DNA of 64,000 bases from Acinetobacter pragensis (GCF_001605895.1 NZ_LUAW01000012.1:63886-127885), one strand, 5' to 3'; positions 26,530 to 36,070 are shown, counted from the first letter of the stretch. Numbers and translations: made by a program. The notes: generated from the sequence alone by a model not told the origin.

Positions 26530-26751
26530 ATGGCCAATAAAGAGGAACTCATCGAGTTCGAAGGCGTTGTCACCGAGACGCTTCCTAATACTATGTTCCG
26601 TGTACGTTTAGAAAACGGTCATGAAGTGATTGCTCACATCTCTGGTAAAATGCGTAAACACTATATCCGTATTTTGACTGGCGACAGTGTAAAGGTTGAA
26701 ATGACACCTTACGACTTAACGAAAGGTCGTATCACTTACCGTGCGCGTTAA
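26530..26751 (+). CDS. infA: translation initiation factor IF-1
   Basis: A 73-residue OB-fold protein with the expected IF-1 sequence ([22 protein letters not shown] strand pattern, [13 protein letters not shown], and [11 protein letters not shown] at the C-terminus). It binds the ribosomal A site during initiation. AGGTAGGC precedes the ATG; a terminator follows the stop. It is monocistronic, as in most gammaproteobacteria. Confidence 0.98.
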   Translation: MANKEELIEFEGVVTETLPNTMFRVRLENGHEVIAHISGKMRKHYIRILTGDSVKVEMTPYDLTKGRITYRAR

Positions 26752-26767
26752 GTTTTAGCGAAAGCGG

Positions 26768-26795
26768 AAAAGCCACAAATCTGTGGCTTTTTTTA
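26768..26795 (+). terminator. terminator after infA
   Basis: AAAAGCCACA and TGTGGCTTTTTTT form a stem with a 4-nt loop, 17 bp past the infA stop. Confidence 0.88.
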
Positions 26796-26892
26796 TATCC
26801 GGCCTCATAGAATCATGAAAATTTGACTCTAAATCTGCTTTCTTTAACATTTTAAAATTATAAAAATTCAATGTATTAAAGACTAAATAATA

Positions 26893-27252
26893 ATGAAATT
26901 TAACAGTATAAAAGCCCTAATTTTAGTAGTTCCAATGCTTTGTCTTGCCTGTGCCGCCACCAGTCAAAATAAACTCAACCAATCGCTGCAGCACTATGTC
27001 GGACAATCAGCAGATCACGTTAGACAACAGCTCAATTTAGATCAGTTCGGCTATAAAGTTTCGGGCATCCCGGTAGAAACGCAAGGAAAGCTCAGCTACA
27101 CCATTTTACGCAATATGCCCATCCCAATGGGAACACCCAATTTAGGTACAAGTATCGCAATGGGTGCGCCTAATTCCATGCAATCCAAAGGTAATCTGAA
27201 TATTCAGATGAAATGCCAAATCGATTTCATACTCCGTGATGATCACGGTTGA
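26893..27252 (+). CDS. small lipoprotein with frameshifted C-terminus
   Basis: A 119-residue lipoprotein candidate: signal sequence with lipobox LCLAC (Cys20). It is a paralogue of the next gene: YVGQSADHVRQQLNL/FGYKVSG matches FIGKSSQTIQSQLNL/IGYQYAY and MKCQIDFILRD matches LTCLIQFRLKD. The neighbour ends with a Cys-terminal tail (ATAVRLTGRTC), but this ORF stops after DDHG. The missing tail ITVESIEYAGKAC is present one base on, in the +1 frame, from 27242 to the stop at 27281-27283. So a small indel near 27236-27242 probably cut about a dozen residues. Function unknown. No clear ribosome-binding site. Confidence 0.7.
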   Translation: MKFNSIKALILVVPMLCLACAATSQNKLNQSLQHYVGQSADHVRQQLNLDQFGYKVSGIPVETQGKLSYTILRNMPIPMGTPNLGTSIAMGAPNSMQSKGNLNIQMKCQIDFILRDDHG

Positions 27253-27399
27253 ATCGATTGAATATGCTGGCAAGGCCTGTTAAACCAACGGCATTTAAAA
27301 TATTGAATTGATCATATTGGCTTTACCGTGTATCAAATGACTACAGTGTTACAAATGAATATCTGACTAAACTGGATTTATTTCGTGAGGAACTCGCCC

Positions 27400-27822
27400 A
27401 TGAAATTAAGCCCAGTTCATTTCAGCCTTAATTGGGGTTTTGTATGCATGCTCAGCATCATGGCATTGGCTGGCTGCACAACTACACCCACAAGCTCTAT
27501 AGCTGAGCGTGAACGCTATTTAGAATCTTTTATCGGCAAATCCAGCCAGACCATTCAATCACAGCTAAATCTAAGCAAAATAGGCTATCAGTATGCTTAT
27601 CCTGCTGAACTCAGCCCTGATTACCTCAGCTACCGCGTAGCGCGCCCTATCAGCATTCCATTACCGATGGCGGACAATCCTGCAATGGGCTTAGGCGGCG
27701 GTTCAGCTGTGCCGATTCCAACTGGAAACTCGCGCTATGATGTGAATTTGACATGCCTCATTCAATTCCGCTTAAAAGATAATATTGCGACAGCAGTCCG
27801 TTTAACTGGACGCACCTGTTAG
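27400..27822 (+). CDS. small lipoprotein, paralogue of the preceding gene
   Basis: A 140-residue protein with a signal sequence and lipobox LAGC. The ATG at 27400 has GAGGAA 7 nt upstream; the in-frame GTG at 27385 is less likely. The mature part has a conserved FIGKSSQTIQSQLNLSKIGY segment and ends in a cysteine, as its paralogue would if unshifted; a second Cys (LTC) could pair with it. I do not know the family. It is followed by a strong bidirectional terminator. Confidence 0.75.
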   Translation: MKLSPVHFSLNWGFVCMLSIMALAGCTTTPTSSIAERERYLESFIGKSSQTIQSQLNLSKIGYQYAYPAELSPDYLSYRVARPISIPLPMADNPAMGLGGGSAVPIPTGNSRYDVNLTCLIQFRLKDNIATAVRLTGRTC

Positions 27823-27851
27823 CGCGCAACTTTTAATTGATGTGCAAACAT

Positions 27852-27883
27852 AAAAAAACGCAGCCTTTGGCTGCGTTTTTTTA
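27852..27883. terminator. bidirectional terminator
   Basis: AAAAAAACGCAGCC...GGCTGCGTTTTTTT ends both the lipoprotein gene (plus) and leuB (minus). Confidence 0.9.
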
Positions 27884-27896
27884 TGTCCAGCTGAAC

Positions 27897-28976
27897 TTAG
27901 TTCAACGCGGCAACTACCGCCTGACCCATTTCGACTGTACCCACTTTGCTCATACCCTCTGACATGATGTCTGCTGTACGTAAGCCCTGATCCAAGACAT
28001 TGCCGACTGCATCTTCAATCGCTTTAGCCGCTTCTTCTGCCCGGAAGGTATAGCGCAGCATCATCGCAACAGAAAGAATGGTTGCTAATGGGTTCGCCAA
28101 GTTTTGACCGGCGATATCCGGCGCTGAGCCATGGCACGGCTCATACATGCCTTTGCCGTTTTCATCCAGTGACGCAGAAGGAAGCATGCCGATCGAACCT
28201 GTCAGCATAGCGGCTTCGTCAGACAGAATGTCGCCGAACAAGTTGCCCGTTACAATGACATCAAACTGTTTCGGCGCACGCACCAACTGCATGGCAGCAT
28301 TGTCCACATACATGTGTGACAAATTGATTTCAGGGTATTTTTCTTCTTTTAGCGCAGTAACCGTCTGCTTCCACAGCTCAGTCACTTCAAGAACGTTGGC
28401 TTTGTCGACTGAACAGACCTTGCCGCCGCGCAGATTCGCCATTTCAAAAGCCACTTTGGCAATGCGCTTGATTTCAGACTCTGCATAAACGTCAGTGTTG
28501 AAACCTTGCTTTTCGCCGTTTTCCAGCTCACGGATACCGCGAGGCTGGCCAAAGTAAATACCGCCAGTCAATTCACGTACAATCAAAATATCCAAGCCAG
28601 CAACAATTTCAGGCTTTAAGCTTGAAGCATCGGCCAGTTGCGGATATAGAATGGCTGGACGCAAGTTTGCAAACAGATTCAGTTCACTGCGCAATTTCAG
28701 CAAACCGCGCTCTGGGCGGATTGAGCGCTCAATGGTATCCCATTTTGGACCGCCCACCGCGCCAAGCAAAATAGCATCAGCTTTTTTCGCCTGCTCAGAC
28801 GTAACTTCCGGATAGGGCGAACCATGTGCATCAATGGCTGCGCCGCCCAATAAGCCTTGCTCCCAAGCCAAATCTAAATTGAATTTCTCATTGACGCGAG
28901 TCAGCACCTGCTCAGCAGCTTTTACAATTTCAGGGCCAATGCCGTCACCGGCTAAAATCAAGATTTGTTTTGACAT
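27897..28976 (-). CDS. leuB: 3-isopropylmalate dehydrogenase
   Basis: A 359-residue NAD-dependent decarboxylating dehydrogenase, third step of leucine synthesis. GDGIGPEIV opens the protein, followed by [11 protein letters not shown], the substrate arginine segment [20 protein letters not shown] and SVDKANVLE; the metal-binding aspartates lie in [13 protein letters not shown] use the ATG at 28976 (MSKQILIL). It is the last leu gene of the group, separated from leuD by a lipoprotein gene. Confidence 0.97.
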   Translation of the reverse strand: MSKQILILAGDGIGPEIVKAAEQVLTRVNEKFNLDLAWEQGLLGGAAIDAHGSPYPEVTSEQAKKADAILLGAVGGPKWDTIERSIRPERGLLKLRSELNLFANLRPAILYPQLADASSLKPEIVAGLDILIVRELTGGIYFGQPRGIRELENGEKQGFNTDVYAESEIKRIAKVAFEMANLRGGKVCSVDKANVLEVTELWKQTVTALKEEKYPEINLSHMYVDNAAMQLVRAPKQFDVIVTGNLFGDILSDEAAMLTGSIGMLPSASLDENGKGMYEPCHGSAPDIAGQNLANPLATILSVAMMLRYTFRAEEAAKAIEDAVGNVLDQGLRTADIMSEGMSKVGTVEMGQAVVAALN

Positions 28977-29022
28977 GAAGGGTTCCATTTATGAAGTCAG
29001 TTGTCTTAACCAACAAAGTTTT

Positions 29023-29586
29023 TTACAATTTTTTTTCTACAAACTCGCCCAGCCCATTCAAGACATTGTACGGTTTGCAGAAACGTCGAATAGTTTTATG
29101 TTCCTGCTTCAAATCCACACAGAGCGGATCGGGTGCGGAAACATTCAGCAAGCTGCCTTGCTGCTTGATGCGGTTTCGGTACATTTTGAAGGTATAGCGC
29201 TGGCCGGCATTAAATTTGTGAATCACATGCAGCTGTTCTGCCTTATCTTTTGAAATAGGATAAAAACGGATCACCACTTCATGCTGCCCAGCCGGTACTG
29301 AAAGATACAGTGCATTCGGATCCTGCAATGATTTCGTCCGCATGCGCAAGATGCCGGATTTCACCGCAGATTTCTGCAAACGCTGATTGGCCGCATCTAA
29401 AATACGGATTTGATCATACCGTTCAAATTCGCAATCATCTGTTCCTGCACAATAAATCAGTGCATTATTCTTTGTGCTTTCAGTTTCCTTCACATTCTTC
29501 AATTGTGCAGTATTTATACTTTGACATGCTGTCAATGCAGCAGCAAAAGCCCCGAGCAAAGCAAGTCGTCCAAAAAGCTTATTCAT
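29023..29586 (-). CDS. lipoprotein of unknown function within the leu group
   Basis: A 187-residue protein with signal sequence and lipobox LTAC (Cys21) after MNKLFGRLALLGAFAAA. The mature part has YCAGTDDCEFERYDQIRI and an alternating-strand region (LSVPAGQHEVVIRFYPIS, GQRYTFKMYRNRI). It has four non-lipid cysteines, two of them close (CAGTDDC). I choose the ATG at 29586, which starts the signal sequence. It sits between leuD and leuB in the same direction; nothing in it suggests a leucine-related role, so the placement is more likely a lineage trait. Confidence 0.72.
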   Translation of the reverse strand: MNKLFGRLALLGAFAAALTACQSINTAQLKNVKETESTKNNALIYCAGTDDCEFERYDQIRILDAANQRLQKSAVKSGILRMRTKSLQDPNALYLSVPAGQHEVVIRFYPISKDKAEQLHVIHKFNAGQRYTFKMYRNRIKQQGSLLNVSAPDPLCVDLKQEHKTIRRFCKPYNVLNGLGEFVEKKL

Positions 29587-29689
29587 GACCCGAATCCAAC
29601 CTGACAAAATCTGGCAATATGTGACTATAATTATTCACTGATATTAACAAGTCTTCATCGGCATGACTATAGCCCAATGCGGCGAATGC

Positions 29690-30340
29690 TTAGCCTTTAA
29701 TTTCTGCAAAAACCCAAGGGCGGGACTTTTGCGTTTTTTCTTCATATGCGCGGATATCATCCGCGGCCTGCAACGTTAAGCCAATGTCATCCAAACCGTT
29801 CAACAGGCAATGCTTACGGAACGGATCGACTTCAAATTTAAACGCTTCACCGCTTGGTGTACGCACTTCTTGCGCTTCCAAATCAATTGCCAGCTGATAG
29901 CCTTCCGCTGCGGCGCATTCTTTAAATAACTGATCGACAATTTCTTCCGGCAAAATAACCGGCAGCATGCCGTTTTTAAAGCTGTTATTAAAGAAAATAT
30001 CTGCATAGCTCGGCGCAATTACCGTACGGAAGCCATATTCTTCCAATGCCCACGGCGCATGTTCACGGCTTGAGCCGCAGCCGAAATTTGCGCGCGAAAT
30101 TAAAATTGAGGCGCCTTGATAGCGTGCCTGATTCAAGACAAAATCAGGATTTTTGGGACGCTTTGAAATATCCTGACCTAAATAGCCTTCATCTAAATAG
30201 CGCAATTCATCAAATAAGTTGTCGCCAAAACCCGTACGTTTAATGGATTTCAAAAACTGTTTCGGAATGATCAAATCTGTATCGACATTGGCACGGTCTA
30301 ATGGTGCAACGATACCTTGTTCAACGGTATATTTTTTCAT
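29690..30340 (-). CDS. leuD: 3-isopropylmalate dehydratase, small subunit
   Basis: A 216-residue LeuD with N-terminal [17 protein letters not shown], the GFG loop and [15 protein letters not shown], the swivel domain of the aconitase family. Together with LeuC it isomerises 2-isopropylmalate to 3-isopropylmalate. It lies 99 bp after leuC with an intergenic repeat between. Confidence 0.97.
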   Translation of the reverse strand: MKKYTVEQGIVAPLDRANVDTDLIIPKQFLKSIKRTGFGDNLFDELRYLDEGYLGQDISKRPKNPDFVLNQARYQGASILISRANFGCGSSREHAPWALEEYGFRTVIAPSYADIFFNNSFKNGMLPVILPEEIVDQLFKECAAAEGYQLAIDLEAQEVRTPSGEAFKFEVDPFRKHCLLNGLDDIGLTLQAADDIRAYEEKTQKSRPWVFAEIKG

Positions 30341-30360
30341 GTTTATTTCCCAATAAATCC

Positions 30361-30437
30361 GTAACCTCTCCCTAACCCTCTCCTAAAATGAGAGGGGGCT
30401 CCTTCTCCCGCTGGGAGAAGGCTAGGATGAGGGTTTA
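30361..30437. repeat. intergenic CTCTCCCTAACCCTCTCC repeat
   Basis: Arms CTCTCCCTAACCCTCTCC/GAGAGGG and CTTCTCCCGCTGGGAGAAGG fold into hairpins, and the end GGATGAGGGTT is complementary to the beginning. It is inside the leuC-leuD gap, so it may attenuate or process the transcript. Related to 25187-25285. Confidence 0.6.
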
Positions 30438-30439
30438 AA

Positions 30440-31888
30440 CTAGAACGTACGTACATCAACAAAGTGACCGGCAATTGCCGCCGCCGCCGCCATGGCTGGG
30501 CTCACCAAGTGCGTCCGGCCGCCATTGCCCTGACGGCCTTCAAAGTTGCGGTTAGATGTTGAAGCGCAATGCTCACCCGGCTGCAATTTATCCGCATTCA
30601 TGGCCAAGCACATTGAGCAGCCCGGTTCACGCCATTCAAAACCGGCTTCGATTAAGATTTTATCCAAACCTTCAGCTTCAGCCTGCGCTTTTACCAAGCC
30701 CGAACCCGGAACGACCATCGCTTGCTTGATCGAGCCTGCAACTTTTTTGCCTCTAGCCACTTCAGCTGCCGCACGGATGTCTTCAATGCGCGAGTTGGTG
30801 CAAGAACCGATGAATACGCGGTCCAATTGAATATCCGCCAAGGCCTGACCCGCAGTTAAGCCCATATATTGATAAGCGCGTGTCCAGTCATTGCGCTGTA
30901 CATCATCTTTGGCCTGTTCTAACGTCGGCACTGCCTGAGACACCGGAATCACCATTTCAGGAGAGGTTCCCCAAGACACTTGCGGTTCAATCTCTTCACC
31001 CTGCAAGACCACGACCGTATCAAAATGCGCATCATCATCTGAATGCAAGGTATTCCAATATTCAACCGCGGCATCCCACTGTTCGCCTTTTGGCGCGTAA
31101 GGACGGCCTTTCACATATTCAATGGTTTTTTCATCAACAGCGACCATGCCGACACGGGCGCCGCCTTCAATTGCCATATTGCATACCGTCATGCGGCCTT
31201 CAATCGACATATCACGGAATACCTGACCGCCAAATTCAATGGCATGCCCTGTGCCGCCAGCCGTGCCAATTTTACCGATAATAGCCAACACTACGTCTTT
31301 AGACGTCACGCCTTGGCCCAATTTACCGTCAACACGCACCAGCATGTTTTTCATTTTCTTTTGAACCAAGCACTGGGTTGCCAAGACATGCTCAACTTCA
31401 GATGTTCCGATACCATGCGCCAAGCAGCCAAATGCGCCATGCGTTGCCGTATGCGAGTCACCGCAGACAACCGTCATGCCCGGTAAAGTCAAACCCTGTT
31501 CAGGGCCCACCACATGCGCGATCCCTTGACGGACATCATTGATGTCAAACTGAACAACATGAAAAGTTTTACAGTTATCATCCAAGGTTTGCACTTGAAT
31601 GCGTGAAGTATCATCTTCAATGCCGGCAATGCCTTCAGAACGTTCTTTTTTAGACGTTGGCACATTATGGTCCGGTGTCGCCACATTCGCGCTTAAACGC
31701 CAAGGCTTGCGCCCGGCAAGCTGCAAGCCCTCAAACGCTTGCGGAGATGTCACTTCATGCAATAAGTGACGGTCGATATAAAGCAGGCTGGAACCGTCAT
31801 CACGCTGTTTTACCAAGTGATCGTCCCACAATTTGTCATACAAAGTTTTTGCAGATTGTGTTTTTACTTTTTGGGTCTCGCCTGCCAT
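30440..31888 (-). CDS. leuC: 3-isopropylmalate dehydratase, large subunit
   Basis: A 482-residue LeuC with the [4Fe-4S] ligands in FIGSCTNSR and [10 protein letters not shown], and the HTATHGAFG segment. The frame is open to 31942, but a good -10 box at 31932-31937 would put the transcript start near 31925, so the ATG at 31888 (TGGAGC upstream) is the sensible start. The N-terminus carries a short extension ([10 protein letters not shown]) before the family core [12 protein letters not shown]. It is first in the leuC-leuD-lipoprotein-leuB order. Confidence 0.93.
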   Translation of the reverse strand: MAGETQKVKTQSAKTLYDKLWDDHLVKQRDDGSSLLYIDRHLLHEVTSPQAFEGLQLAGRKPWRLSANVATPDHNVPTSKKERSEGIAGIEDDTSRIQVQTLDDNCKTFHVVQFDINDVRQGIAHVVGPEQGLTLPGMTVVCGDSHTATHGAFGCLAHGIGTSEVEHVLATQCLVQKKMKNMLVRVDGKLGQGVTSKDVVLAIIGKIGTAGGTGHAIEFGGQVFRDMSIEGRMTVCNMAIEGGARVGMVAVDEKTIEYVKGRPYAPKGEQWDAAVEYWNTLHSDDDAHFDTVVVLQGEEIEPQVSWGTSPEMVIPVSQAVPTLEQAKDDVQRNDWTRAYQYMGLTAGQALADIQLDRVFIGSCTNSRIEDIRAAAEVARGKKVAGSIKQAMVVPGSGLVKAQAEAEGLDKILIEAGFEWREPGCSMCLAMNADKLQPGEHCASTSNRNFEGRQGNGGRTHLVSPAMAAAAAIAGHFVDVRTF

Positions 31889-31931
31889 GTCGATATGCTC
31901 CACTGGACTGGGTAATTCTGTCATTAAATTG

Positions 31932-31937
31932 ATTATA
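31932..31937 (-). promoter_or_regulatory. -10 element of the leuC promoter
   Basis: TATAAT on the minus strand, with a weak -35 (TTAGAT) 17 bp upstream. It places the leuC start codon about 37 nt downstream of the expected transcript start. Confidence 0.5.
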
Positions 31938-31942
31938 ACCAC

Positions 31943-32400
31943 GTATTCACATAAATCTAATTTATCATTTTTATTAGTTCAAAAACTTTTAGGAATTATT
32001 TTCTAAGTCTGCAGAACCCGCTTTTATGCTGTCAATTTAGTGATCAAATCAAAGGATTAATGAAGCCAGAATTCAATATGAAGCGGTACGTTAAGACCGG
32101 ATGCGGCGAAGATAGCGATGCTATACACAAGCCAATCCAACAGATTGATTAACCAACCTGATCACGCAACAGGCCTTTATTCATTGCAGCCTTGCAAACG
32201 CACAGTTCAGTCATTCCTTGCAATCATGGCAATCACCAAGCTCAAGTATAAATAAGCAGCCGCATTTCTCCCGCAAAGCGCTAAGCGATGTATCTGTTTG
32301 CAAACACCCGATCAAGCGCCAGAAGATTGAGTTTCTGTAGCTAAGCACTTGAAAGGCGCGGCCTGCCTGCGGATTTGCATCCGAATATAAGGCCTATGCC
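31943..32400. other. intergenic region without convincing gene
   Basis: About 460 bases between leuC and a small ORF. Apart from the leuC promoter side I see only short ORFs without family resemblance (for instance a 30-codon one near 32060 on the plus strand). No leader peptide rich in leucine codons is evident, so leucine attenuation is not supported. Confidence 0.4.
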
Positions 32401-32592
32401 CTAAGCCGATGAATCTTCCTTGTGCTGCACCAGCTGTTCAATAGCGCGAATCAGTTCCGCTTTGGCTGCACCGCATTCGGCGGCGGCTCTGTTTTCGTCA
32501 TCTTCATCATCGGCAATCTCATAGATTGCACAGCGGCGTTCGACTGTGCCTTCAAAAATATCCAGAAGATTTTTTATATGCTTAATATCCAT
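32401..32592 (-). CDS. small acidic helical protein
   Basis: A 63-residue protein, predicted helical, acidic in the middle (DDEDDEN), with one Cys in each half and the C-terminal helix AAKAELIRAIEQLVQHKE. The ATG at 32592 has AGGGTG 8 nt upstream; an in-frame GTG at 32601 lies in between. I do not recognise a family. It is divergent from the DUF2061 gene, and the Fur-like box between them might act on either. Confidence 0.6.
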   Translation of the reverse strand: MDIKHIKNLLDIFEGTVERRCAIYEIADDEDDENRAAAECGAAKAELIRAIEQLVQHKEDSSA

Positions 32593-32714
32593 TGCATTCA
32601 CCCTATGGGAAAAGTATTCCTCATTGACACCCTTCCCCCTTCATCAAGAGCTTTTAATTTATCATCTGTAAAAACGATATTAAATAAAATAAAATCCGCT
32701 TTTACATTTTAAAT

Positions 32715-32733
32715 GATAATGATTATTATTTAA
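32715..32733. promoter_or_regulatory. Fur box-like operator
   Basis: GATAATGATTATTATTTAA matches the 19-bp Fur consensus GATAATGATAATCATTATC at 14 positions, with the first nine exact. It lies 34 bp before the DUF2061 start codon, where a repressor would cover the promoter. Confidence 0.6.
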
Positions 32734-32766
32734 AAATATTCAAAAGCAAAGATCGAGGAATCCCCC

Positions 32767-32982
32767 ATGGCTAACATCCAAAAGTTTGTAGACTGCAACC
32801 AGAAAACCTTAAAAAAGACTTTCAGTTATTACATTATGCACATCACGGTGGCTATGTTGGTGGGCTACTTTGTAACAGGCAGTTTAGCAATGGCGATTGC
32901 TTTAAGCTTGCTGGAACCGACGGTTCAGGCCGTAGCATTCTTCTTTCATGAAAAATTCTGGGAAAAGAAATCGGCGCAGTAA
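32767..32982 (+). CDS. DUF2061 family small membrane protein
   Basis: A 71-residue protein with two membrane helices (about 22-39 and 41-58), matching the DUF2061 pattern (TFSYYIMHITVAMLVGYFVTGS...ALSLLEPTVQAVAFFFHEKFW). The function of the family is unknown. The start follows GATCGAGGAATCCCCC. A Fur-like box just upstream suggests control by iron. A terminator follows at 33024. Confidence 0.82.
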   Translation: MANIQKFVDCNQKTLKKTFSYYIMHITVAMLVGYFVTGSLAMAIALSLLEPTVQAVAFFFHEKFWEKKSAQ

Positions 32983-33023
32983 AATCAAGACATCTCTGCC
33001 GGATTGTTTGCCAAAATTCCTCT

Positions 33024-33047
33024 CAAGCCGCCCTCAGGCGGTTTTGC
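33024..33047 (+). terminator. terminator after the DUF2061 gene
   Basis: AAGCCGCC and GGCGGTTTTGCTTTT pair around CTCA, 40 bp after the stop codon. Confidence 0.75.
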
Positions 33048-33353
33048 TTTTCCGGCGCAAAAAACCGCTCTATCCAGTACAGGCCAATGCAATGCATCAT
33101 CAAGTCAATACATCGCCAAACTGAGTGATTTTCAACCGGATACCGCAACCTCTCCTGTTGATAAAGTCATTCCGCTTTTTATCTTGATATTATTCTGTTC
33201 TTCTACCCGCCAGCATCAGCCGCCTGCCTCTGCATGCATGACTTTTTTATAAATGCTTATATTTAAATCAATAGATACAACTTTTCCTTTGATTAATTCT
33301 TAAAATTTCTAAATAATAAAATTAGCATAAAAAATCTTTATAGGTAATTTAAG

Positions 33354-34220
33354 ATGAATCTCGCCGCCTTTGAAGCCTTTGTTAAAGTCATGGAAACAGG
33401 ATCTATTTCTCTGGCCGCTGATCAGCTTTTTATTACCCAGCCTGCAGTCACCAAGCGCATACACAGCCTAGAAGAATATTTCGGCGTGAAGCTGTTTGAA
33501 TCCGCCGGACGCGGTGTTCAGGCGACACATGCTGCGCATTCCCTGCTGCCTAAAGTCAAAAACTGGCTCAATGAGCTGGGCGATATTCACAACACCCTCA
33601 GCCATGAGCAAGGGCAAGTGCAAGGCAAGCTCAAAGTCGGCACCAGCCACCATATTGGCCTGCACCATTTGCCCAGCCATTTGCGCAACTATGTGCAGCA
33701 TTATCCTGATGTCACGCTGGATGTTCATTTTGTTGATTCAGAGCAGGCGCATGAACAAGTGCTTGCTGGCGATCTAGAACTGGCCTTTCTTACCCTTCCG
33801 CCGCAGCTGGATGCCCGCCTGAGCTATGTCAACATTTGGAATGACCCGCTGGTATTTGTGGCGGCGCCTTTTCACCCTTTAGCGCAGCAGCAGAATTTGA
33901 GCTTAGAAGATCTCATCCAGTATCCAAGCCTGCTGCCTGCATCGCAGACCTATACCAGCCAAATTACTTTGGCGGAATTTGAAAAACAGGGTGTAAAGCC
34001 TAAAGTCACTATGAGCAATAACCCGCTGGAATCTATCCGCATGCTGGTTTCAATTGGCCTTGGCTGGTCTGTGCTGCCCAAAACCCTCTTGAATCAGGAT
34101 CTGCAGCAGCTGGATATCAATTTAGACATGAACCGGCAGCTGGGCATGGTTTGGCATCCGGGACGCACCCAGTCCAAAGCAGCCGAAGCGCTGGTCCATA
34201 TCATGAAGCAGCTTCCATAA
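33354..34220 (+). CDS. LysR family transcriptional regulator
   Basis: A 288-residue LysR-type regulator. The winged HTH is at residues 1-60 (LAADQLFITQPAVTKRIHSLEEYFGVKLFE) and the effector-binding domain spans about 90-285 (LKVGTSHHIGLHHLPSHLRNYVQHYPDV). The TQP motif is canonical. The effector is unknown and the nearest candidate target on the opposite strand is far away. AT-rich sequence with possible promoters precedes the start; a terminator follows. Confidence 0.9.
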   Translation: MNLAAFEAFVKVMETGSISLAADQLFITQPAVTKRIHSLEEYFGVKLFESAGRGVQATHAAHSLLPKVKNWLNELGDIHNTLSHEQGQVQGKLKVGTSHHIGLHHLPSHLRNYVQHYPDVTLDVHFVDSEQAHEQVLAGDLELAFLTLPPQLDARLSYVNIWNDPLVFVAAPFHPLAQQQNLSLEDLIQYPSLLPASQTYTSQITLAEFEKQGVKPKVTMSNNPLESIRMLVSIGLGWSVLPKTLLNQDLQQLDINLDMNRQLGMVWHPGRTQSKAAEALVHIMKQLP

Positions 34221-34240
34221 AACCCATCCTGTCTGAAAAA

Positions 34241-34281
34241 CAGCATTAAAAAACCGCCCAACTGGCAGTTTTTTAATGCTG
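34241..34281. terminator. terminator after LysR gene
   Basis: AGCATTAAAAAAC..GCC and GGC..GTTTTTTAATGCT form a long stem, usable in both directions. Confidence 0.8.
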
Positions 34282-34330
34282 AGAGTTAAAGCTTCCCGCA
34301 TCGGCTGCAGGCTGTCCCTGCTATGCCTGG

Positions 34331-34573
34331 CTATTTTTCTACTGAGTCTTCATGCAAAGACTCATTCAGCTGATCCACAATAATTGCCCAACTGCCGTCC
34401 GATTTTATTTTTTCCGCTAAAAATTGACGCTGCCCTTCTGTCCAATAATCGGCTTCAGTAATTTTAGTTTTCGCGTTCAGCTGATGAGTCGCAATAAACA
34501 GCTCAATCGCTTCTTCGCTTGAATCTAAACCCAGCTGCTCAAAAAGATTGGTCATTCTTGGACGTACACTCAT
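34331..34573 (-). CDS. DUF2789 family small protein
   Basis: An 80-residue soluble acidic protein with the DUF2789 pattern TNLFEQLGLDSSEEAIELFIATHQL...FWT-like YWTEGQRQFL and a C-terminal helix WAIIVDQLNESL. Function unknown. The ATG at 34573 starts MSVRPRM; a start at the second Met is possible. AGGAG-like AAGGAG lies upstream. Confidence 0.8.
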   Translation of the reverse strand: MSVRPRMTNLFEQLGLDSSEEAIELFIATHQLNAKTKITEADYWTEGQRQFLAEKIKSDGSWAIIVDQLNESLHEDSVEK

Positions 34574-34674
34574 TGCTTTTTCTCCTTATTGATTATTCAT
34601 GATTGCTTGGCAATTATTTTCTCTCTAAGGATATAACATGGATGTACCCGGTACTCAATTCCCCAAATTGACGC

Positions 34675-35145
34675 TTAATATTTCAAGAAAGGCGTCGTCA
34701 GCATCATCACCAAACCAATCTGAGTAAAGAGCCACAGCAGCGGCATACTCAGCGCTGTGCCTCCAGCTTCGGCAAAGATGCTTGCTTTGTACTGCGTATT
34801 TTTCCGATAGGCTTTTACTTTATCCGCGGCAAATTCAGCATACAGACGCTTGCCTATGCAGCCCAGAACAAGGTTGGGAATCAGTCCCAGACCAAGCGCA
34901 TATTGCGGCTCCAAGCCAATAATCTGTGAAATCAGCCCAAGAAAAAGCCCGCAAGCCAGTGTTAAGAAAAAGTACGCATACATTTTCCGGTACAGCAGCC
35001 AATAAATGCCGAAGATCAAGCCCGCCCAGCTGAAAGCCGCGGTTCGTCCCTGCGCAAGATTTAAATAAGACCGCGCGCGCGGGCCCATAAATATCTCTAA
35101 TAATTCCGCCTGAGAACGTTCTGAGGCTAATAATTCACTCGTCAT
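34675..35145 (-). CDS. DUF2628 family membrane protein
   Basis: A 156-residue protein with an N-terminal amphipathic segment and about four membrane helices; the motif FSWAGLIFGIYWLLYRKMY is the DUF2628 hallmark, and YFFLTLACGLFLGLIS follows. The ATG at 35145 is preferred over the TTG at 35151. Unknown function. It lies 92 bp downstream of the HAD gene on the same strand. Confidence 0.75.
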   Translation of the reverse strand: MTSELLASERSQAELLEIFMGPRARSYLNLAQGRTAAFSWAGLIFGIYWLLYRKMYAYFFLTLACGLFLGLISQIIGLEPQYALGLGLIPNLVLGCIGKRLYAEFAADKVKAYRKNTQYKASIFAEAGGTALSMPLLWLFTQIGLVMMLTTPFLKY

Positions 35146-35236
35146 CTGCAATTTAATCTTGGAGTATTTTCATGTTAAAGCAGCATCCTGAAATGCCGCA
35201 TCCTAGTGTTCTACAGCGCAGCTAAGGCGGCAAAAG

Positions 35237-35887
35237 CTAAATTGACCAGTCCTGAATTGCCCAGCCCTGTTCTTTGGCCAGCGCTTCTAAACGCTCATCA
35301 GGATTCACAGCAACGGCATGATCGGCATATTCCAGCAAGAAGCGGTCATTGATTGAATCTGAATATGCCCAAGATTCAGCCACTTCACGCCCTTCCAGCC
35401 ATTGATCCAGACGCGCCAGCTTGCCTTTTTGATAGCAGGGAATATTGATCACTTTACCCGTATATTTTCCATCCGCGACTTCCGCATTGGTGGCAATAAT
35501 TTCTGTAATGCCGAATTCACGGAAAATCGGTGCAGTAATAAAATCTGAAGTTGCGGTAATGCCCACCAAAGCATGGCCGGCATCTTTATGGCGCTGAATG
35601 GCCTTAAAGCCTTCAGGGCGCATTTTCGGGCGGATCACTTTTTGCATGAATTGCTCATGCAATTCAGTTAAATAAGCATTGTCATGCTGGGTCAGAAATT
35701 CAAAAACAAATTCGTTGTAGGCAATCGGATCCAGCTGGCCGGCTTTGTAGTCTTCATAAAATTTATCGTTCATGGCGCGGTGCCGAATCGGATCCACCAA
35801 GCCTTCATTGACCAAGAACTCCCCCCACGAATGGTCAGAATCTGTATTTAATAAGGTGTGGTCTAAATCAAACAGCGCCAATTTCAT
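35237..35887 (-). CDS. HAD-IB family phosphatase
   Basis: A 216-residue haloacid dehalogenase-type hydrolase of subfamily IB (SerB-like). Motif I is FDLDHTLL with Asp7 as nucleophile and Asp9, motif II is ITATS, and motif III/IV is KGKLARL...YSDSINDRFLL. It dephosphorylates an unknown small molecule; phosphoserine or a glycerol phosphate analogue are options. The same type of gene lies next to rppH-ptsP in Pseudomonas, and here it is divergent from rppH by 180 bp. Confidence 0.87.
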   Translation of the reverse strand: MKLALFDLDHTLLNTDSDHSWGEFLVNEGLVDPIRHRAMNDKFYEDYKAGQLDPIAYNEFVFEFLTQHDNAYLTELHEQFMQKVIRPKMRPEGFKAIQRHKDAGHALVGITATSDFITAPIFREFGITEIIATNAEVADGKYTGKVINIPCYQKGKLARLDQWLEGREVAESWAYSDSINDRFLLEYADHAVAVNPDERLEALAKEQGWAIQDWSI

Positions 35888-36070
35888 GAAAATTCTCGTA
35901 AAAGCTTAAATTTAAGAAAAAATTTGTAAATCTATCTCCGCTAGTCGATAGAAATTCGTTAAGATCATAGCAATTTTAACATTATTTACACTTTGCTTTA
36001 TCCGAGTTGGATGCAGAAATAACAATCCCCGGACGCAAAGTTATAAATTACACAATATTTAGGTAGCCAA

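Noticed and set aside
31943..32400. possible leucine attenuator leader before leuC
   Set aside because: No short ORF with consecutive leucine codons and no terminator/antiterminator pair is visible.
33004..33252. 82-codon plus-strand ORF after the DUF2061 gene
   Set aside because: It reads straight through that gene's terminator, has no ribosome-binding site and its composition is not protein-like.
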